The notes below the pieces were generated by a model. It had not been told where the DNA came from. It searched no databases and was given only the letters and a program-made list of their open reading frames with translations. This document shows positions 59,804 to 64,000 of a stretch of 64,000 bases of DNA, in pieces. Each line of letters begins with the position of its first letter. Within the stretch, counting starts at the first letter, position 1. The stretch lies in contig CM022670.1 of assembly GCA_012295275.1 (NCBI GenBank), positions 4,898,264 through 4,962,263 on the forward strand. The letters are read 5' to 3'. The position numbers and the translations under genes are program-made. Source of the stretch: Chrysomallon squamiferum. Its lineage: Eukaryota > Mollusca > Gastropoda > Neomphalida > Peltospiridae.

Positions 59804-60441
59804 CAGTCCGTTTATCAATGGCTTTTTATATCTATTTTAAAGTTCAACCTCGAGCGTCGGAACCTGATTACTGCCGTTGTGATGAATTTAATATGTTTAA
59901 AATTACTACAAAACGTGATAACAAATACTACCCTCGATATCGCAGAAGATATTAAAATCATTTACATGTTCCTACCATTGTTTGACTCTCTACTGCCGGT
60001 TTATTTTATATATATATATATACAGTGCTGTTGTTAAACATTTATACATTCATCCTAAATACAACTGCGGGATTAACGTATGAATGGGTTGAAGTATTGA
60101 TAGATGATGCGTGACAGTAAAAGGAAAGATAACCGGTGAAGAAGAAGGAGAAGAAGAGAAAGATATGTTGGCGGAATAACTGATGGATCGACTGTACACG
60201 GATGTTGGTTGTGTGCATGACGTGAAGACGAATGGACAGACAGTCAGACGAATGTTTGGGTCGGGACTGAATGGACTGACCTGTTTTACGGGGTTTTGCG
60301 AGTTACGATGTTCTCGTGAGACAAGAGTTAATGTAATTAACTGATTCAAAAACTGGTGACCGTTCTACAAACATGTCATATTCAGTGGCAGCAATTTATT
60401 GTCTTCATAGCAAGAGAGAAAATCGCGTGTAGGATATTTTA

Positions 60442-62674
60442 TTAGAACAGGCGGTAATTGTCGCCAATAAGTTTCCAACTTTCAGGCACGACCAGGTTCG
60501 CGACTAATTTTATCAACGTAATAATAGGACTGTATCCGTCTTGTTGCCACGGTTTCAGTAGCCATGGAAACCATCTGACAGGCGTCATGAATAAATGTCC
60601 TAACTCGTGTGCGGCCGTTGTGTAACACGAAACAAGAATTCCATCAACAACAAGAGTCCCAGAGTCTGTGAGAGGAACGTAAACACCTGTAGAATATCAG
60701 ACATAATAATTTAAATACACACCTATAGAATATCGGACATAATAATTTAAATACACACCTGTAGAATATCAGACATAATAATTTAAATACACACCTGTAG
60801 AATATCGGACATAATAATTTAAATACACACCTGTAGAATATCAGACATAATAATTTATATAAAAAAAAAAAACCTGTAGAATATCAGACATAATAATTTA
60901 AATACACACCTGTAGAATATCAGACATAATAATTTAAATGCACACCTGTAGAGTATTATATATGCAGAATAGAGAAATAATAACCACTTGTTCCTATTCT
61001 TTTAAGTTCAGTATTTAATGTTTTTAAAGAAATCTGAGGGAAGTGAGTGCTAGCAAAACAAAGGCTAAAATGACTGTTGGGAGCTTTCGTTTGCACTGGG
61101 AATTGCGACAACATTTTCAAAAAGTAATAGATGGTACACTGTCACTTGAATATCAGATATAATAATTTACATAAACACCTGTAGAATAGATATAATAATC
61201 TCAATAAAGTGTTGTAGAAAATAATATATAACAATGTAACTTGAAGAATATTAGGTATAATAATTTACACAACCAGTTGTAGAATATATATATATATATG
61301 TAATTATTTACATAAACACTAGTAGCATATTAGATTAAATAACTTATGAAAACTGCTTTATAATGTTAGACATAATAATTTACATAAACGAAGTATATGT
61401 TCTATATATGCATGCATACAAACTATTAATACATACATTAACACCTATATACGTACGTGCGTACATACATACTTACATATAAAATAGAAAAATACACATA
61501 CATTCATACATTGTTATTACGTGTGCAAACACCATCATCGTAGGTAATTAACACCATGACCAAGAAACTTCACCTTGTTTGACAGAAGAAGACACTTGGA
61601 CGACTCGTTCCAGACGATGTCTGTTTGTCTGTGCGGACAAAACGTAATCTCCTGGTTCCACAAACCTGGCAAAGCTGAAAACAACAAACAAAATTGGTCA
61701 TACAAGTCCAGCTCATGTACGTCTGTGCACACGTGAGTGAGTGTGTGTGTGTGTGTGTGCGTGTGTATACGTGCGTACGTTCGTGTGTAAATTGTTCGGC
61801 ACAAATATCCACATACCCATTATTCCATCTATCCATTCATTCATCCGTCCGTCGTTAATCATTAATGGATATTTCAGATATGACTCAAAATTAAAACTAA
61901 GCTGATCAAGTTCTACCTAGATCCTAAGTTGTTGGAGTCGTTGTTTCTGGACACAAAGACGACGTGGTCACTAGACATGGACACGCTGCGTCCTTGCTCT
62001 GTCGTCAACGTCAGGTAGGTTGAATTTTTACTCGGTTTTCGTTTGAGGAAAGTTTTCACTTCTGTAAACACCCGTTTGCCGTCTTCAACTGAAAATATCA
62101 AAGTTTTATGTGAGTGTTCTGAATAACGTCGAGCGAAAATGACTCGGACTAAAATACTGAACATCCTCCTTGTTGTCTCTTTTTCGTTATATAACTTCGT
62201 AAGCACTATTCAGTAACAGAATAAAACAGAGATTTCTGTTTTCTGTTAGTACAGAAGTTTGTTCACACGTCTGACTGGAATGTACATTAACATCTTTTTA
62301 AACCTGGGAACTCATTCTGACATGCAACAAATACACATTTCATCAAATGTCAAATTGTTTTTCTATTTTTAACAGTTATATATATATATATATTTCATTC
62401 CGATTAAACAATCACCCTTTGTTCTGTATTTATCAATACCTTGACCATTCCAGACTTGGAGCTTTCGAAGGCTAATTTCTATTAAATCAGTAGTCTGGGA
62501 CCGTAAACGACTTCGTGTAAATACGTTTTCAACGTATCGATGTTTGATTATTCGAAGGTCGTTACTGCTAATTATTACTAACTTATCTAGGAGCTTAGAC
62601 GGCTCGAGGTTTTCGAGAAAACAGCACTAGAGCTATGCAAGTTTGACTATATATGTGTATGTATGTGTATATAT

Positions 62675-62709
<35 letters not shown>

Positions 62710-63143
62710 CATACACACATATAAATACATATATATATATACAGTCTGGGACTATATATATATATATACATATACTCACACACACACATACACACTGTAT
62801 GAAAACACACACACCGACCCACACATGTGTATGTTTCCTATGTTAAAATACTGTTTACCTGTTAGAACTTTTTTACCAGTCGTGAGATCTTTCAGTCTAA
62901 ATAGTTCGCCAGTGTCCAGCAAAACTACAGAATGACCAGGAAAACACCCCTCCTCCCTCAGACACGGCAGACAACATCTGACTTCATCACAGCCGCATTT
63001 GCAAGCAACTTCTTTATTTCCACACACACACCTAAACTGGGACCATCTTTGAACGCGTTGTACTGGCTGGGAGAAAGAGATGTCTTAATTTACTGTTGAA
63101 TGTTATACCTCCATCACAAAACCACAACCACAACCACAACCAC

Positions 63144-63239
<96 letters not shown>

Positions 63240-63612
63240 AATTATAGTAACAACAACAACAACATAACAGTAATAATACAGAATTGGTGAAATAACTGAA
63301 ATTACAGAACGTATCATCTTAATCATTGTCGTTATATTGTTAATATCATGACAGTTATTATTGTTGTTATTGTTGTTGTTGTTGTTGTTGTTGTTATTAT
63401 TGTAACAATAAAGATGATGTGCTATTTTTTAAGCGAACTTATTTTAATGCTACTTCTTTCTCCTTTTTGCTTGTTTCTATTTTTTTTTCAATCCATCCAT
63501 CTGTTCATTCATTCATTCATTCATTCATTTATTCATTCCACCTTTCATTATTCTGTTATTACCTTTTCTGCAGTAAGTTCTGATTTGATGGGATCGTCAG
63601 TAATTATATATG
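60442..63612 (-). CDS. Hedgehog-type Hint (Hog) domain protein, 3' part
   Basis: Five phase-consistent exons: 63612-63563, 63066-62859, 62088-61917, 61674-61574, 60686-60442. The N-terminus is outside the window. After TDDPIKSELTAEK and PVQRVQRWSQFRC comes a Cys-rich stretch with eight Cys (CVCGNKE..CKCGCDEVRCC). Then comes the autocleavage motif GCFPG, where Cys-1 of the Hint fold would attack after Gly. The Hint/Hog fold follows: GELFRLKDLTTGKKVL, EVKTFLKRK, SMSSDHVVFV (the TxxH motif with Ser for Thr), FARFVEPGDYVL, RLERVVQVS, GVYVPLTDSGTLVVDGILVSCY. The C-terminus HELGHLFMTPVRW...IGDNYRLF resembles the sterol-recognition tail of Hedgehog. In Hedgehog this unit cleaves itself and attaches cholesterol. 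The flank before GCF is not the Hedge signalling domain, so this is probably a Hedgehog-related Hint protein rather than Hedgehog. Confidence 0.88.
60683..60966. repeat. 36-bp minisatellite carrying copies of the Hint last-exon acceptor
   Basis: About eight copies of ACACCTGTAGAATATCAGAC ATAATAATTTAAATAC, the first overlapping the start of the last exon. On the transcribed strand every unit contains ATATTCTACAGGTGT, the same sequence as the genuine border ATATTCTACAG|GTGTTTAC. One copy has an A-rich insertion (about 60861-60871). Confidence 0.95.
61141..61392. repeat. Degenerate older copies of the 36-bp unit
   Basis: Diverged versions (TATCAGATATAATAATTTAC, ATAAACACCTGTAGAATAGA, GACATAATAATTTACATAAA) are scattered here. 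One at about 61171-61187 is identical to the true splice border over ATTCTACAG|GTGTTTA. Confidence 0.8.
62643..62790. repeat. (TA)n/(CA)n compound microsatellite in Hint intron
   Basis: Alternating ATAT, ACAC and ATAC tracts, about 70 bases downstream of the exon 63066-62859 donor. Open frames rich in Tyr/Ile/Cys or His/Thr across it are repeat artefacts. Confidence 0.9.
63119..63240. repeat. (CAACCA)n-(AAT)n-(AGT)n compound microsatellite
   Basis: Three adjoining repeat classes in the Hint gene intron between its first two visible exons: hexamer CAACCA to about 63142, AAT to about 63177, AGT about 21 units to 63240. A (TTG)n tract follows at about 63361-63395. Confidence 0.95.
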
Positions 63613-64000
63613 CTGGAACTAACACATCAAAACATAATAATAAATAAATAAATAAAATAAAAATTTACATACACATGTATGTATGTATGTATGTATATGT
63701 ATATGTATATGGGCGTATGTGCGTGTGTGTTCTGTATGCAAAGTCCAGGCAATACCTAACAAACGTGCAAATTAATAAATATACATGTATAAATAAATAA
63801 CTGCAAACCTATTATTTAATTTGTGTTCATCGCTCTGTTCATATTTGTTTATTTACATTAACACAAAATAATACATAAAATACAGATTGTATGTTCAATT
63901 GACTGTTCTAGAAATTACATAACAAAACGTATAAACACACATACCGCTGATATTTATAAAGTTTAACAACGAACAGAGCTGTATATTAACATAAAATGCC
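63613..64000. other. Right edge: Hint gene intron
   Basis: AT-rich sequence with ATGT/GTAT repeats at about 63673-63712. No further upstream exon of the Hint gene is recognisable before the window ends. Confidence 0.5.

Larger units (their letters stand above)
58271..60441. other. Intergenic between CLOCK and the Hint gene
   Basis: Contains a less AT-rich stretch at about 58440-58620 with no sustained open frame, (TTTA)n at 58823-58871, AC/TACA tracts at about 59516-59620, a palindrome cluster at 59730-59803, and the probable 3' UTR of the Hint gene (from 60441 downwards). Open frames at 59801-60037 (+) and 60050-60349 (-) lack recognisable motifs. Confidence 0.45.

Noticed and set aside
60050-60349. 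99-codon minus-strand frame, Ser/Pro-rich
   Set aside because: Lies directly downstream of the Hint stop codon and is best read as 3' UTR or spacer; no recognised motif.
61535-61836. His/Thr-rich frames overlapping Hint exon 61674-61574
   Set aside because: They read the exon in the wrong frames and include an AC microsatellite; the third frame gives the conserved Hog sequence FARFVEPGDYVL.

Overview
The window looks like nuclear DNA of an invertebrate animal. It is strongly AT-rich, its genes are split by GT-AG introns, and it is full of microsatellites such as (ATT)n, (TG)n, (GA)n, TATG/TACA and (TCTA)n. There are no bacterial, organellar or viral genes. The protein set (CLOCK, TERF2IP/RAP1, arfaptin, small TIMs, a Hog-type Hint protein) is metazoan. 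The microsatellite style and the Hint protein with a Cys-rich N-terminal flank would suit a mollusc or other lophotrochozoan, but that placement is a guess.

Layout. Positions 1-936 (+) hold the last exons of an unrecognised Ser-rich protein. Positions 6300-8971 (-) encode a mitochondrial ornithine carrier (SLC25A15-like, 5 coding exons). Positions 12070-13187 (-) encode the small TIM chaperone TIMM10B (3 exons). Positions 14993-18363 (+) encode arfaptin (5 coding exons), head to head with TIMM10B as I remember the human locus. Positions 23902-24213 (-) encode UQCC2, and 26218-26544 (-) encode TIMM8, with a deleted mariner copy between them. Positions 27735-35086 (+) encode TERF2IP/RAP1 (11 exons, BRCT-Myb-RCT), divergent from TIMM8. 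Positions 39498-56295 (-) encode the circadian bHLH-PAS factor CLOCK (15 coding exons, about 671 residues). Positions 60442-63612 (-) hold the last five exons of a Hedgehog-type Hint (Hog) protein. Exon borders were derived by hand from splice signals, reading-phase continuity and homology. Every junction in SLC25A15, TIMM10B, ARFIP, TERF2IP, CLOCK and the Hint gene is phase-consistent.

Functional themes. Four of the first six genes after the left edge make small mitochondrial proteins: a carrier, two inner-membrane import chaperones, and a complex III assembly factor. TERF2IP is a telomere and chromatin factor. CLOCK is the positive limb of the circadian oscillator. The Hint protein is an autoprocessing secreted-type protein. 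No operon-like organisation is expected in this type of genome.

Noteworthy non-genic structure. Two introns (CLOCK before exon 12, and the Hint gene before its last exon) contain minisatellites whose unit includes a copy of the adjacent 3' splice site, giving arrays of decoy acceptors. Two more minisatellites (51 bp and 27 bp) occupy CLOCK intron 8. DNA-transposon relics include a mariner copy with its middle deleted, two TA-flanked MITEs and one hAT-like MITE. TERF2IP intron 3 appears to use a GC donor. A cluster of short perfect palindromes lies upstream of CLOCK. I found no RNA gene or CRISPR array.
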